DNA from: Jacaranda mimosifolia
Lineage: Eukaryota > Streptophyta > Magnoliopsida > Lamiales > Bignoniaceae
Direction of reading: 5' to 3'
Length of the DNA: 64,000 nt
Assembly (NCBI GenBank): GCA_018894105.1
Contig: CM032125.1
Span: 28,815,032 to 28,879,031, forward strand
Positions 1-13,309 of the stretch are shown piece by piece. How positions within the stretch are numbered: the stretch's first letter is position 1; every line of letters starts with the position of its first letter. The position numbers and the translations under genes were made by a program. Under the pieces are notes generated by a model, which had not been told where the DNA came from, searched no databases, and worked only from the letters and a program-made list of their open reading frames with translations.

Positions 1-481
1 GCTTTTCTTGAACTCGTATCTGGTTAATTACATGAAATTCTGATTTGCCTTGAATTTGACGTATATTCTGATAACACATGCTGTATGTTTAATTCTATAA
101 CGCAAGCTGTATGTTTAAATTCTAATATCGCATGCTTTATTTGAATTTCATATTGATCAAACGCACGTATTGCCATAACTGTGATTATCTGATCCATTTT
201 TGATAATCTGACTTGCAATATTTGTTTATTGCTTTGGATTACTGCATGTTGGCATAAATCTTGGAATCAACACATAAATCAACCCAGAAAATCGACTGGC
301 CAGAGGAATTTCTTCATACGACCAAATACACTTGCATCCACTGCAACATCTATCATTCAGGACCAAGGATTAATTCTAGTGCTAAAGACACTATGACCAC
401 CACATGTTTGAGAATTCCCCACCGTAATTTCCGAAACTTTTGGTTATTTATATATTTGATCAACAAAAACTAAATCTTGGT
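1..481. other. Intergenic, no gene seen
   Basis: I see only short accidental reading frames here and no recognisable protein, RNA gene or terminal-repeat structure. It ends at the 9-bp duplication that flanks the element starting at 491. Confidence 0.5.
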
Positions 482-490
482 AAAAGTTTT

Positions 491-2193
491 AGAGTAAATT
501 GCAAAAAGAACCCGTGTTACTTCTAATTATAAAAAAAAATAAGCCAAAAACCCCTCATGTCACAATATTAATTGCTTATTGCCTCCCACAGCCATTTATC
601 TGTTGATCAGGTGCATCTTAACGAAAATACCCCTATGCAAAAAGCCCCTCCTGATATTGAAATTAGCAAAAAAAAAACCCTTGTGTTGGTGTTTTCTTTA
701 TTCACTGCACCCAACTATATTTTACTCATTGACTAGGTATAACTTGATGTAAATACCCCTTGTATACTTGTCAAATGCAAATGAATGCAATAGAAAATTA
801 CTTTATGGTCAACTAATAATTCTTTGGTGGAATCAATAATCTCATAAGCGTATACAAATAATTAGAGTATACAAGAAGTTTTTCTGTATTTGTCTCCAAT
901 CTCCATATTGAAATTGCCCAAAAATATAAAATAAAATAAAAAATTGCCGATAGAATGGCAAAATGTCAAGTAGGAATTCAAATCCTTCAAATAGTATATC
1001 AATTCAATACTTCACTGTACGTTCATCACTGGAAACTCATTTTATTAGAGGTGTTCAAATCCAATCCAAAAAAAAAATCAATGAATCGATCCAAAAAATT
1101 GAAAACCGATCAAAACCGAACTTTTTTGGATTGAATTTGATTTGTTTTTCTAAAAATCGATCAAATTGGATTGATTTTTAGTTTTAATCTCAAAATTCGA
1201 TCTAATCCAAACCGAACCAAAATTTATATACTAATAAAATAATAAAAAAATATTAATTGTAAAATACACAAATAAATTAAAATAAACTAAACTTAGAATT
1301 TTTTCACTTAAAAAAAATTAAATACATATGAATAATTATTATGGACTTATAACTTTATAGTTGTGTGTTCCTTATATAATTTAACTTAATTCCACAAGAT
1401 TAGTGTGATATGATAGTTAAATGAAATTTACAAATTGATTGATTAAATTAATTTAATTATCAATAGTAAGTTGTTAAATATTTCAATTGAAATTTTAAAT
1501 TAAAAAACCGAATTAACCAATCAAATTCAAATCGATTTAAAATGGATTGAATTTAATCAAATCTATAATAAAACTTTAACCAATCCAAATCGATCCAATA
1601 TACATTATATAGTTTGGATCGATTAGCTTTTTATCCCAAAATCAATCCAAACCAAACCGCGAACGCCCCCACATTTTATGCAATGCCTCATTGAGATCAA
1701 GATGTCTAATTGCTAGTTGTTTCCTAGCAGAAAATTTCATCTTTAAGTATCAAACATGAGTTTAATTTGAAAAAAAATCCATTACATAAAAAATAAGAAT
1801 TTCTTGCAAAATATTATTATAACTTCTAGCATAGATGAAGTGAGCCTGAGCCATCAGATTCCACTTGGCTTTGCAAGCTTAAATTGCTTGAGGACAACTT
1901 TTTCTTAAATTCATAACTCTCATAACTCAGGGGGGATTTTGGCAATTCGAAATAACACAGGGGGTCTTTTGCAATTAACTCTAAACAAAAAGATCAAAAA
2001 AAGGGTAAAAATGACTTTGTAGTTGACAAATACAATTACCAATCGCATACTAAGTGCATGTATAACACCAACGACCAGGAAGGGCATAAATACCTTTGAC
2101 TATATAACACAAGTGGTTTTTTGACAATTAAAATTACATCAAGGGGTAATTGCATGCGAGACATTTCACAGGGGGAGTTTTAGCAATTCTCTC
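491..2193. mobile_element. Non-autonomous TIR element with 9-bp target duplication (Mutator-like candidate)
   Basis: The ends are inverted and imperfect: the left end reads AGAGTAAATTGCAAAAAG and the reverse complement of the right end reads GAGAGAATTGCTAAAACT. Both sides are flanked by the same 9 bases, AAAAGTTTT (482-490 and 2194-2202), and a 9-bp duplication is the Mutator hallmark. The interior has no coding frame. The terminal motif recurs internally: around 1945-1982 an inverted copy, ending in TTTTGCAATTAACTCT, matches the left end even better than the true right end does, so the element may be compound or carry subterminal repeats. A hAT element sits inside it. Family assignment rests on duplication length and ends only. 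Confidence 0.55.
1046..1671. mobile_element. Non-autonomous hAT element nested in the 491-2193 element
   Basis: It is flanked by a perfect 8-bp duplication, CATTTTAT, at 1038-1045 and 1672-1679, as expected of hAT transposition. The left end is TAGAGGTGTTCAAATCC and the right end, reverse complemented, starts TGGGGGCGTTCGCGG. The interior is very AT-rich and full of short direct and inverted copies of an 'aatccaaaccga'-like motif, typical of subterminal transposase-binding repeats. There is no transposase frame. The 72-residue frame across 963-1181 spans the insertion boundary and is not a gene. Confidence 0.75.
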
Positions 2194-2202
2194 AAAAGTT
2201 TT

Positions 2203-2732
2203 GTTGCTCAATAGCTCAACATGTAGAAATCATATTTTGAGTGTTGCAGTGAATACATATTGAATGGGTTTTTCTTACATCGGAGTAGCGCCTCCAAGAT
2301 TTTGTGATAAGCCTGGCAAGGAAGATACGTGGTTGCAGTTGCAGAGAGTGGTAGTGCTGATATGTGCTTCCTTGAGACCATAAAAGATTCACCACAATTG
2401 CTCCTGTCTGAAGCAGATGATTCTAACGGCCAAGACTTTGGCGATAGGTTCCAAGCCATCCAAAACTTTATTCCCTCGGTTGTCTCCACCAAATTGATGG
2501 GACAACTGCATCATTAGATAAGCTTAGCACCAGCAGAATGACATTAACATATAGATGTCGGCTTCCAACTCTGATGGTTCATGGTGATAAGTGCTTGGAC
2601 AGTCCTTGCCAAAATCTTTAGCGAGTTGAGCTTATCCTTCTGAACTATTACTTGCTGTTTCGTTAGATCTGTATAAGGGAACAATGTATCTTAAACCGAT
2701 ATAATACAAAGATGCACATTTCCGATGGTACC
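2203..2732. other. Ceramide kinase 3' flank with an unrecognised open stretch
   Basis: This lies directly downstream of the ceramide kinase stop codon and probably includes its 3' UTR. On the plus strand, 2311-2517 is open and reads as ordinary-looking protein (containing LLLSEADDSNGQDFGDRFQA), with no ATG at its left end and a TAA just upstream. I do not recognise it. It may be a relic of another gene or chance; the overlapping minus-strand frame is no more convincing. Confidence 0.3.
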
Positions 2733-5700
2733 CTATGCATCGGGACCTGTTGCAAACAAGCTAACAAGGCCGCGAAATACTTGAGCTGATAGCTGATGTG
2801 CTAAGAAAGCCTCCCCATCTACATTCCACACACCCTCCTTTCCGAAAGACGTGAATGTGAAGGCTGAAGTCTGTTCACCAGCACGGAAAAAGTCAGCATA
2901 GATAAATTAGGCAGGAAAAATGCACTAATAAGTTGAGGAAATATACTTTATGGTGTTCAACAAAGTTGAAATCCAGGGGGTCCCCACCTCTCCTCGCAAG
3001 TTGAATAAGGTGCCTGCGCATAAAAATCAAATATAATGAAAAAAGAACAAAAAAAATGTACTCGAAGGGTGAGATAAGAAGGGTCCTTAAGGTTACCATA
3101 GATAACAAGGGTGAGGGCAGTCTTTTATTAATATCAGATGCAGGAACCCATCGGAAAGATGAGCTTCGGCAACTAGGCCATCAGGTGCCTTTTCATTCCG
3201 GCAAGATATTACAGCAGCACCAACACTAAGAAAACGTCCTTTGCATCTCGACCATTTAAGTCCCCGCAAGTTTGGAGGGGATCCAACCATTCTGTTGTTG
3301 GATTTTGCGTTACACATCGGACAGTTAGCACGGCAAGTCACCCAATCAGGCTTTTTAGGAAGACACCAAAGTGTCCTAGTACTAACTTGAGAATCTGTTT
3401 CAGGACTCATGCTACCGTTTTCTGTTTCCATTTCAAGATAACTCACTTCTGCCTCGTATGACCTTGGAGATAGATTAAAGAATAAAACAAAGAGGAAAAA
3501 TCAAAACAAATTGATGCTTTTTTAAGGCACAATTCTTATCACAATCGCATGAGAGGAAGACTATGAGATTACGTGATCTGAAGATAATAATATGATCGAA
3601 CATATATAATATGCAAACAAAATGGAGACTACAAGTAATAATCATAAAAATAAGGATGGAGATGATTTTTTCCTGATTACGGATTGTTAAATTTAGCAAA
3701 TCTTTACTTTTATATATGCTGGGAAAGATATCACAAATTCTATTAGGAGTCTAAAGTAAAACCTAGTAAGTGCTCGGTCATGCCTCCCTCATGTTCTTGG
3801 AATGTAATAGAAGGCTTAGAGGGTGTTTGGCTAATCTTACTTAAAAGGTCTTATAAGCTCCTACATCTTATAACATATTCTTTTTTTAAAAATAAATTTT
3901 TAAAGTGCTTGAATAAAATAATATCTTGGAACTTATAAAATGTCAGTAATGACATTTTTGTAGTTAATATGATTAAAATTAAGCTAATTTGTTAAGATCT
4001 TCAAAATAAGTTGGGCATTTCTTACAAAAGAGCTTATAAGCTCCTAACATCTTATTTTAGGAGCTTATAAGTTCTTTTTTAAAAAAATTTACTAAACACT
4101 TTTTCATATTTTATAAGCTCTCAAACATCTTATAAGATGTTTTGAGGAACTTATAAGTTCACTCAAACACCCTCTTAAAGGGCTATTTCAGAAAGCAAGT
4201 GCAATGGTACTTTAATTTGGGAGACCAAATGTGTAACATTATACCAGCAAATTTTGATCAGTTTCTTACATCATTCTCATTTTACTTCACTACCAGAGTT
4301 CATTAATTGATCCATCAGACACATGTCAAACCAATCATGGTTGTTGCATTATCAATATTATCAAAATAATTCTTAATCTTGAAACCATATTTTTAAAGCA
4401 GCAACAAACATCTGTATCATTAGCCACATTAAACTTAAACACTATAAGTTGAATAAGACAACCCAGGTGCATGGACTACTTGCTTTTCATAGTATTTCAT
4501 TCAAGCATCATAATCACCTGTGACACATGCTCTTTATTAATTCATAATTATTGACACCAACACAGCAAATTTGGTAAAAGAGCTTCCAAATGTTCCATAT
4601 GGGTCAGTTGTCAGTTTGTCAAGCACAAATGTTGTAGGAAATCCACATAAAAATATTAAAAAAGAAAATCTCTACTTAAGCCTAAATGGATTTAAATGTG
4701 AAGATCTCCAATAGTTCTTCTACTGTCAGTCAACTAGCACTACTCATTGCATACCTATGTTGAAGGAAAACCTTCGTCCCAGCATAGTCATATCGCTTAG
4801 GTCCCATCCATCGATACTTCTCGCTCTCTGTAATGACATCTCCATAGAAGCCATACCTAATAATTGTCAAGAAAAAGTTATTAGAAATGCAGAGAAGTTC
4901 TTCCCCTTATACTTGGGCATATAAGTAGGGCATTAACCAAAGTGTCATATATTCATTTAAGAGGCAAGTTCATTGGTCATAATCATGGTAGGTATTTTTT
5001 ACAAGAATGAGAACAATCAGACTTCATTGCATGGCACAGAAAGACCAAGGTATTCTTTATTTTGAGAACTTTTTCACAGATATGCATAACCTGGAGCAGA
5101 CTCGCTCATTTTCACAAGGTTTTCTTGAATGATGAAATGATGAAATGATGAGTTTTTAAAGAAAGAGGAATTAGAAATACCAGTAGTGTCGCAACATCTT
5201 AAGGTAGTGAACTAAATTTTTTAACAATGAGAACGCCATAAAAACTCCAAAATCCAATGAATTATATTACTATTGCTAGCGGTAAAGAAATGAATATGAA
5301 AATCTCACTTCTTATCTCATTAACAATTCAAATGATGATGTATAAAAACATGGTTATTCATGGTCAAGAAAGTGAACTTAAAAAGTAATATCCGGGGTCT
5401 TGGTATAAGAAAGCATATGTGCACAGTGACACATAAAACCAATATTTGATGATGGATGGGGGAAAGTCATGGCCTTTGATGTGGTTATGAGCTAGGGCAG
5501 GAATTCATATAAAATGTTAGACAGAAAATATTGACTGAAGATTTCAGTTCAGACAGAAGTGCATGCTTACACATAAGTACAACCAAGAAGGGTTGGTAGA
5601 AAGAAAATAGATTTTGGAAGAACTACTTATCTACATATGTTACAGAGTGGACAAAAAACCATATCTGCACTTATTATAAATGCAGATACACATCAAAAAG

Positions 5701-8700
5701 AAATATTTTTAACAGTAACAAATAAAGATGGCATTTGTCATATCCTATGTAGAAAACTTCAATCTGAGAATATGTGACAAGGTGTTGGAACACAATGAAA
5801 AAACCAATTCATGAGATCACTAATTATAGGCATAAGAATACCCAGCAAAAGAAGCTGCATAGCGTACACAAGGTTCTTGATTTGATGCATGTGTTTCTTT
5901 CCATTTTACAACTTGAGCTATATCAAGGCGCACCCTTTTACCCAGGATAATATGCAATGCTGATGTTACAGGGTCTCGAGCCCCAGTCGTACTGCAAAAG
6001 TAAAACAAAATCAAAATGATTATGCCCAATAAAGGTATCAGATAGAGTGATGACATATTAGACCAGATTTTAGTGCGAGCATCAAAAGTCCTATCTGGAA
6101 GACTAGAAGATTGAAAACAGTTTCTGGTCTTTCAATAATGTACAGAGTAATGTGAAAGTCAGAGTTAGGGGTTTATCATGAGAGTTATTTATTTCTAAAT
6201 TGAAGATCAGCCTGCTCCATATTTTTGTAGTAAAAGTTCATCAGCACATGTATAGACTCTTGAGTGGATTTCTAGTATTCTATTGAAAATGCAGTAGGTT
6301 AACATCGTTTCTTTGGACATACTCCTTATCTGTGGGGATTTGTCAGATCAATAAAATGTTTATTTATGAAGAAAGATAAAATGAATCAAACAGTGGAGTT
6401 CATGTTAGCATTCTTAGGACCAATATAACATGCTAGCACTCTGTAATCAGAAGTATAGAACATAAGAGTTGAATGAGAAAGAACCAGTTAACTTATGCTC
6501 GATAGTAGTTAGAGTATTACTTTCTTCCCCATTCCTGATTATCCAGGGAACACAACAGGCTTATATTTACGTGAAGATTTTATTTTTATGCCTCTCCTAC
6601 TCGGTGCTAAAGCATCGTCCTTATAGCAAAGACATTTAGCCATCCATGTCAAAATCTCTTCTAATTTTTACATGAATGTCCACCAAGCTCATAATTCAAG
6701 ATATATGGTTGTACCAAGCCGAAGAATGCATATCAATAAAAAAATTGATGCAAAACCTCTTACTCTGCCTTTATACATCCTTTACTCTGAAGTCTGAACA
6801 CAGATCCACCAATGCAACAAAAGCTCAAAGTCTAAACCGAAAATCACCATTCCTATTTCAAGTTTTTGGATAAAATTTTATTGCATATTACACATTAACA
6901 CAGATCTTTCTAAACACCTGATATTTCAAACAGAAAGGCACTCAAGAATCACGTATTCCTTGAAGAAAACACTAAAACCAAGACAAGTTATTATGTACCC
7001 CAGAAAAAGCATAATTCAAAGAAGGTAATGCTGAAATACCAAATCACGATGGCATCAGTAGATCCGGCTGGGATAATCCCAAATCTGAACACTTCATTAG
7101 GAAAGGGAAACTCAGAATCCTGTTCTGCATAAAACACAAGACAAATAATAGGCACAGAGAAATCATCATTTGAAAAGATATTTCTATTAAGAACCAGTAA
7201 TGGACATAGACCATATGTTCTATCTTAAGTACACTCTAACGGTTGTCGCCAAAACTTTTATGAGTCTCTATAACCCCAAATGCATCTATTACTTGTATTG
7301 TTTGGAAAATGTTATGCCACTAACTAAAAAAGTGGAGATGTAGTCTTCAACATACCGCAATTTGGGGATCGAGGTCCAACATGCTCAGAGCCTGTGAGGA
7401 GAGGAGACTCGTCTTCATTATAATCACAATGCTCTAAAATGGTTCTCTCAACATTATGAACTGAAACTTTCCACTCACTATCAACGGGGTGTGTGGAATC
7501 TCCAGGAGGAGGTGGATATGGAGCTTTATGCCTTGACAAGAGAAGACCATTAAGAATTTCATTGAAAAATCCATCACCACCCTATTAATATATGAAAAGA
7601 AAAAATTATAGGAGAAAGAATGAAGTCAAGAAATTAACCCAATTAATATGAAATAAAAGAAATATCACTGAGAACAGCATGCATACGGAATATCATGGTG
7701 CAGTATCAAGCTAAATATTGGCCTGATGACCAAAACTCAGACAGAGGTATTATATGAAATGCAGTAGCAACCATTCTAGTAAGAAACAAGAACAACTATT
7801 TGAAACCCTTAGAGCTTGTTTGGTTTTATTTCCAAACCCATTTTCCACCAATTTTACTATTTCAGAAACAGAAATCATCACTTTTTAAAAATTTTCACCC
7901 AACATAATTTCAATTTTCATTTTCAAAACACATTCTCCAATAACCTATATATTTTTTCTCAATAACCTATATATCTTCTCTCTCTATTCTATTATTTCTA
8001 TCTCTCTCCACCTACAACCTATATAAGCATTATATTTTCAACATAATCATTACATTTCCAAACATTTCATCCAAATACATTTCTATTTTCACATCATATC
8101 ACATAACTAATTTTCACAATTTTGGAAATGATGGAAATGGAAATGGAAATTGGAAATGGATATAAAACCAAGGCCTTAAAAATGATAAATGACATAAGTT
8201 GGCAGATAATGAAAATCAGGGATAAGCCTCCTCTCTGATGGATAGCTGGCAAGAAAGGCATGTGCAAGTTTTGAATAAAAGGATGCTAGATTAAAATCAT
8301 TCTGACACATCAGAAGTAAATCAAATGCAGAAAATAAAAAAGAATGGTGTTGTGCGGATTTTTTAACATGTCTGAAGCTGTGATGAGGTGCAAACCAAAA
8401 GTCTAGAGAAAAAGAACCAAATGTTTCTCTAAAAGATATTCCTACTTATTAACTAGGCCTGGAAACTTCATCTGAAGGAAATTAAATAAAACGGGAGATG
8501 GTGAGTATACAAGTTTTCACCATGATGAAGCAATAGAAATTGTCTCGGTTCAGCATAAAAGCTCCTTGAGGAAATCAGGGTGGCAAAAGTTTATGGTAAG
8601 GACGACATTCTTTCATGAGCAATTGCATTTTTACCTAATCTTCTCTATCAGTTAGGTTTTGCAACATTGAAAGCTGAGAGCAAGCAAGTTTTGTGTTGTT

Positions 8701-11700
8701 GATATATTACACTTGTCCTGCAAGCAAGGTCTTACTGAAATCTCCAATTCAACCCTATAATGAAAAATGTTTAGTACATGGTGCTTCTTGGGGAAATTGA
8801 CCTGGTGCAAATCCAAAAGGACAATTATGTGTTTTTCTCTGTCCATCTCTTTTAACTTCTATCAAAATTCAAATACATGGCATCCTATGCAATTGTTACA
8901 TACTTGATGAAGTGAACGTAATTTAATTATCGGGGAGCAGGGCTCTCAATTCTTAAGAAATATTCCCATGCCCACATCTCTAATTTCCATTCGCTAGAAT
9001 GCAAGGTCAAAGTATCAATCTTTCAACCAATTTCTTTTATATATTTCGAAAATTTAAGACCAATTTCTTGTATATATTTGAAAATTTCAGTATTATGAAA
9101 CTTCCACTCTCTCTCTCTCTCACACACATGTATACATGCTTACATGCTTACATAGTACATACATATGCACACACACATACATACATTATTAATGTTTTTC
9201 TCAGCAAACAACTGATGTTCCATAGGGACTGAAATTAGAAAATGCACAGGTAAAAGGATACAACTACTTACAACAGATACAACACCATCATATAAACTAA
9301 GATCCCTATTTGTAATTGAGGCCAACACCTCGCGTGCATGTCCAGCCCTCTCTGTCACTATTACCTGTAGAAAAACTAGAACGTCTGAAAAAGAAGAGGA
9401 TATGAAATTGACTAACATGGAAGTCTGCCAAGCCATCTAAAACACATAATATTTGAGAGAATAAAACCTTAATCAGGAAATAGATTGCTAGTGACGGGTC
9501 AATGTAAGTTAAGAACTAACTTGTGCAGGTCAGCAGTCTATATTGCCTGAATACAATTAAACAGGGAGAATCAATTGTTCATTCAGCCATGGATAAGTAT
9601 ATAACACACACTCACCATGGGTAAGGCATTGTCAGAATGTGTCAGGTGGACTACCACCAACACCATCAACACACTCTTGATATCAGTCCTTAGCTATCTT
9701 TTTCTGAGCCCATCCATTCCATTACCATTTTGGGCTACATTAACTTTTACACCCTTCCCCAATAGGTGAAAGCAGCAGATCATCTTTCCATCCCACATAT
9801 AATCCTCTTAGAGAGTGCAAGAACCTTCAATTTGTCTCTATTAGATTACTGAAGTTTTTGAATCTCTAGCATCATTTTAGCTCAGTCATGTAATATAATA
9901 GATTCCAATCTTTTGAATCAAAATTCAGATTTAATCATTTTTTAACCTTATTAAAATGAAATTACTAAAAGTAAACTCAATTCTTTAAGACTGTTCAACC
10001 AAAAATAGTAGATAATATGCAACAGAGGTTTGAATTAGTGACCGTTTGAACATATATATAAATGTATCCAATTATAAACACAAATTGACCTCCTATAGAA
10101 GGTGCATGAATGCCTCGTTATGGCACTTAAGTCATCTAGAACTAGGCACATTTCTCAAGCATTTACTGTGCATAGGTAATTGCCATCTCCAATATCCCAG
10201 CCATATCATGTTCAAGCTTGTCTACGTATCCCGTATCCATACACCATCCATAGGCCTATATCATAGCACGACTTCTCATTGTGCAATCCAACCACATGTA
10301 CTGTTATCATGATATCACTCAACCAAGAGACATCAAGTTTCATGACCAATCTTTACAAGCATAACTCTTTAAATGAATAGGTCAAAAAGGGTTTTGATTC
10401 TATCAGTTTGATCTCTTGGAAACAAATTAGTTTACTGTTACTAGGAAGCATGAAAATCATTTAGGTCACAAGCAGCTCTACCTTCACATTTCATATTTTT
10501 CCATAGATGTTTGAATATGGCACATACAATAAGCATATGAAATCTAGTTTCTTGTGCCCTTTATCGTTCTTTAAGCTTTCACTAATGTGTCTCATATAAA
10601 CACCATTTTCTGTTATAAAAAATAAGTTGGTGAATCTTATTGATGTCTGATGTGAATCCCAATCTTGGAAAGACATATGCTTATATTGCTGATTTGGAAG
10701 ACAAGCTGGGATGGGCCTCAGTTGAAGTTCACGAGAGTAAAGTCAAGTGGTCTCAGCTTTATTGTGACAAAATTTGGAGGGTTGGGATTGATAAATATAG
10801 AAGTTTGGAATGTTGCTGCCATGACTAAATGCATTTGGGATATATGCCAGAAGACACAATCTTAATGGTTAAGGTGGATTCTTGTAGTCTACACAAAGAA
10901 CAAAAATTCTTGAAACATGAGTATCCCTTGAGATTCTTTTGTACTTAAGTCATAGCAAACCGGGAAAATAATCAGTATAATGTGAAACAGAAAAATTATC
11001 TCCTACTCTGGACACCACAGACACCAGACTCACTAATGAGGGGTCAACAATTCAACAGAGCATTAAAAACAAATGTTTGGATAGGTAAGAATATTCTTTT
11101 TGGGTCAAAATCACGCATCATCAGGTATTACATACTCTACTCTTTCTGTCACCTTGTACTCTCGAAAAGATTTATATTAGTACAGAAACAAGGATTATGG
11201 AAGAAAAGTTTACACTATCATGTCAGACAAATACTGCTCTGAGATAACCACAAGCAAAAGCTTCTAGAGGGCGGAAGACTATGAAAACTATAAAGCTGAG
11301 TTTTCTTTTCAAACATTTAAGAGAAGCATATAAGTGAGTTACAAATTTACCTTCGTTTTCACTTTGGCCTGGGAAAATAATGGAGCCACTGCTTCCCATA
11401 CTCTACATCCTTGTCCTTTCCCGCTCTTTGGATGAACAAAAACCTAATCAATTACAAAGTTCAGTCTGAGAGAAAAGAAAAAGAAAAGTTCTTCTGCCAG
11501 CTTACCATTTTGAACTTCCAACTAAAGAAACTAACTAATGTAAAGGAAAAAAAAGAAGACATTTTTAATAAGTTACATTGGCTATGGCAAATTGAGACAT
11601 ACCAAAAGACTCTTAGGCTGCTTAGCTTCCATGTTTACATGAGCATTAATCTGATTAAACCAAATTCTACAGATCTGCAAATTCTTATGACCAAAAGTGT

Positions 11701-13309
11701 AAACTGATGGGGTCCAAAGAGATGCTTGGGTCTTTGATTTGTGGACAACATGCACTGTAAACCTGTACATCTGTGGAAGCAAAGAGAAAATACCAGTTCA
11801 AAGGAACATAAACTGTGCATTGAAAATAACAAGTGTAGGGACATAAAGTATTCAACATGTATTACCTCAGAAGATCGACCTGCAAAAGATCCTTCAGCAC
11901 TGGCAAGAGCTGATTCATGTACCAAACCCCAATCAATGAAGTTAACAGCATAAACATCGGCAAACTTAACCTCCATTTCACTATTGGAAACAAATTTCAA
12001 TCTCAAACAAGGCAATTTATCCTCTTCCTGATGTAATGCAAACAAAACTTCTTCAGTTAATCTTCACACAAGGTAGGTGTCGAACACTTGTTAAATTGAT
12101 AGAGGCATAGAGCATGCAATATACAAGTATGATATAGTCGGTAAGCTGACTTCCATAAGGGACAGATTCACACTGAAAAAAGTAAAAGAAATAGACAAGA
12201 AGTTTGCCACACTGTGGATAAGACAGAAGACATTTCTTAGAAATCAATTTTAAAGTTCAAAAGTACTAAAAGAAATGCAACTTCCCAATAGAATTGTATT
12301 TTGAAATATCTATTGCCATTGCAAACTGAAACTCATATCACCTCAGTCAAAAAGTTCCAAATGCATCCAATCAGTCTCTCTTTAGCAACCAAATTTCACT
12401 TCAGTGAACAATCTAATGTCCTTAAACTAATGTCATCAAATTAATCTACAAAGATACACCTAAAGAGTTTAAAGCTTAACTTGGTCCTCAGCCACCAACA
12501 AATCATGCCTTTCTCTTAAGGCAAGAGTTCCATTTCCTATTGGCTTTTCAAAAACACAGAAGAACATATTTTATCAAAACCAAACCGAACGCTTTGTTGT
12601 TAACATTTTCTAAATAAAATCAATATCCATTTTCTTCTACATTTTAGAAAGTAAATTGCTGTAGTGCATTGCACTACTTCATACAGCTAGCAGAAAGACA
12701 AATATCCATGATGACAAGTTGATGATATAAAGAAACTATCTGACTTCAAGTGTTTTGTGCAAATTAAAAGAGGCAACCAGTGGACTGATATTAATCTAAC
12801 ATAAAATCAGGAGGATATTATCATCAAAAAAGATCAACCGTAACAGGAAAAAGTAAAAAGCAGATAATAGAAACCCCACTTTTCCTAATCAAAGAAAACT
12901 GAAAAAGCTACAATTGAATCAACAATATGATCGACTAATTTACTGCCACAGCATAATAACAATATATATTTATGTATATATGATAAAAAAAAAATCCTCC
13001 ACTTAAAGTTATCAGCAATCCTAGAAATCCATGTATGACAAAGTGGAGGAGTAACAAAAATTAAAAAAAAAAAAAAAAAGATATAATTTTTAAGCAAAAT
13101 TAAGATAAACAGATAAACCAGGAATCACTTACATCATACAAAGATTCAACCAATTTCCAAGACAACCCATCTGAAGTGTGGGTGAGATCAACCTCTCCAA
13201 CATGATCCAAGAAAAAATTAGAGCTCAAAACAGAGCCCTCATTGGCATCAGTAAATGGCATATTTGGGTGAGAATTATCTTCCATCAACCCATTTTCGTT
13301 TCTTTCCAT
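2733..13309 (-). CDS. CERK: Ceramide kinase, complete 12-exon gene
   Basis: Phosphorylates ceramide to ceramide-1-phosphate; the Arabidopsis member is ACD5, where loss causes ceramide build-up and spontaneous cell death. Coding exons in order are 13133-13309, 11866-12027, 11603-11770, 11351-11443, 9272-9364, 7356-7581, 7040-7124, 5842-5991, 4755-4856, 3097-3462, 2947-3013 and 2733-2870. All junctions are GT-AG and keep phase, giving 608 aa, the length I recall for ACD5. The diacylglycerol-kinase-type catalytic domain shows PKSGKGQG (174-181), GGDGFFNE (232-239) and PAGSTDA (325-331). The CxxxCxxC motif typical of ceramide kinases is C462, C466, C469. Near the end come GRFLSVGAA and APDGLVAEAHLSDGFLHL. 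The start is the ATG opening MERNENGL; an upstream ATG at 13336 lies in the probable leader. The first 59 residues are the least conserved part. No frame damage was found. Confidence 0.95.
3819..4174. mobile_element. Harbinger/Tourist-type MITE in ceramide kinase intron 9
   Basis: The ends are GAGGGTGTTTGG and CCAAACACCCTC-like (right end ...TCAAACACCCTC), flanked by TTA on both sides (3816-3818 and 4175-4177). The interior is non-coding and contains repeated 'cttataagctcc' and 'ggagcttataag' motifs that give it strong fold-back potential. It lies well inside the intron between exons at 4755-4856 and 3097-3462, so it should be spliced out. Confidence 0.75.
7812..8175. mobile_element. Harbinger/Tourist-type MITE in ceramide kinase intron 5
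   Basis: Starts GAGCTTGTTTGGTTTTATTTCC and ends with the inverted counterpart ...GGATATAAAACCAAGGCC, with TTA on both sides (7809-7811 and 8176-8178). The interior is pyrimidine-rich in one half and rich in 'ggaaatgg' in the other. Its ends resemble the other TTTGGTTTTATTTTC-ended elements of this window (35145, 50140, 60240), so they look like one broad family. Confidence 0.7.
9106..9186. repeat. Compound microsatellite (CT, CA, ACAT)
   Basis: A run of CT repeats is followed by CA and imperfect ACAT/TACA repeats. It lies in the ceramide kinase intron just 3' (in gene direction) of the exon at 9272-9364, outside the splice sites. Confidence 0.8.
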
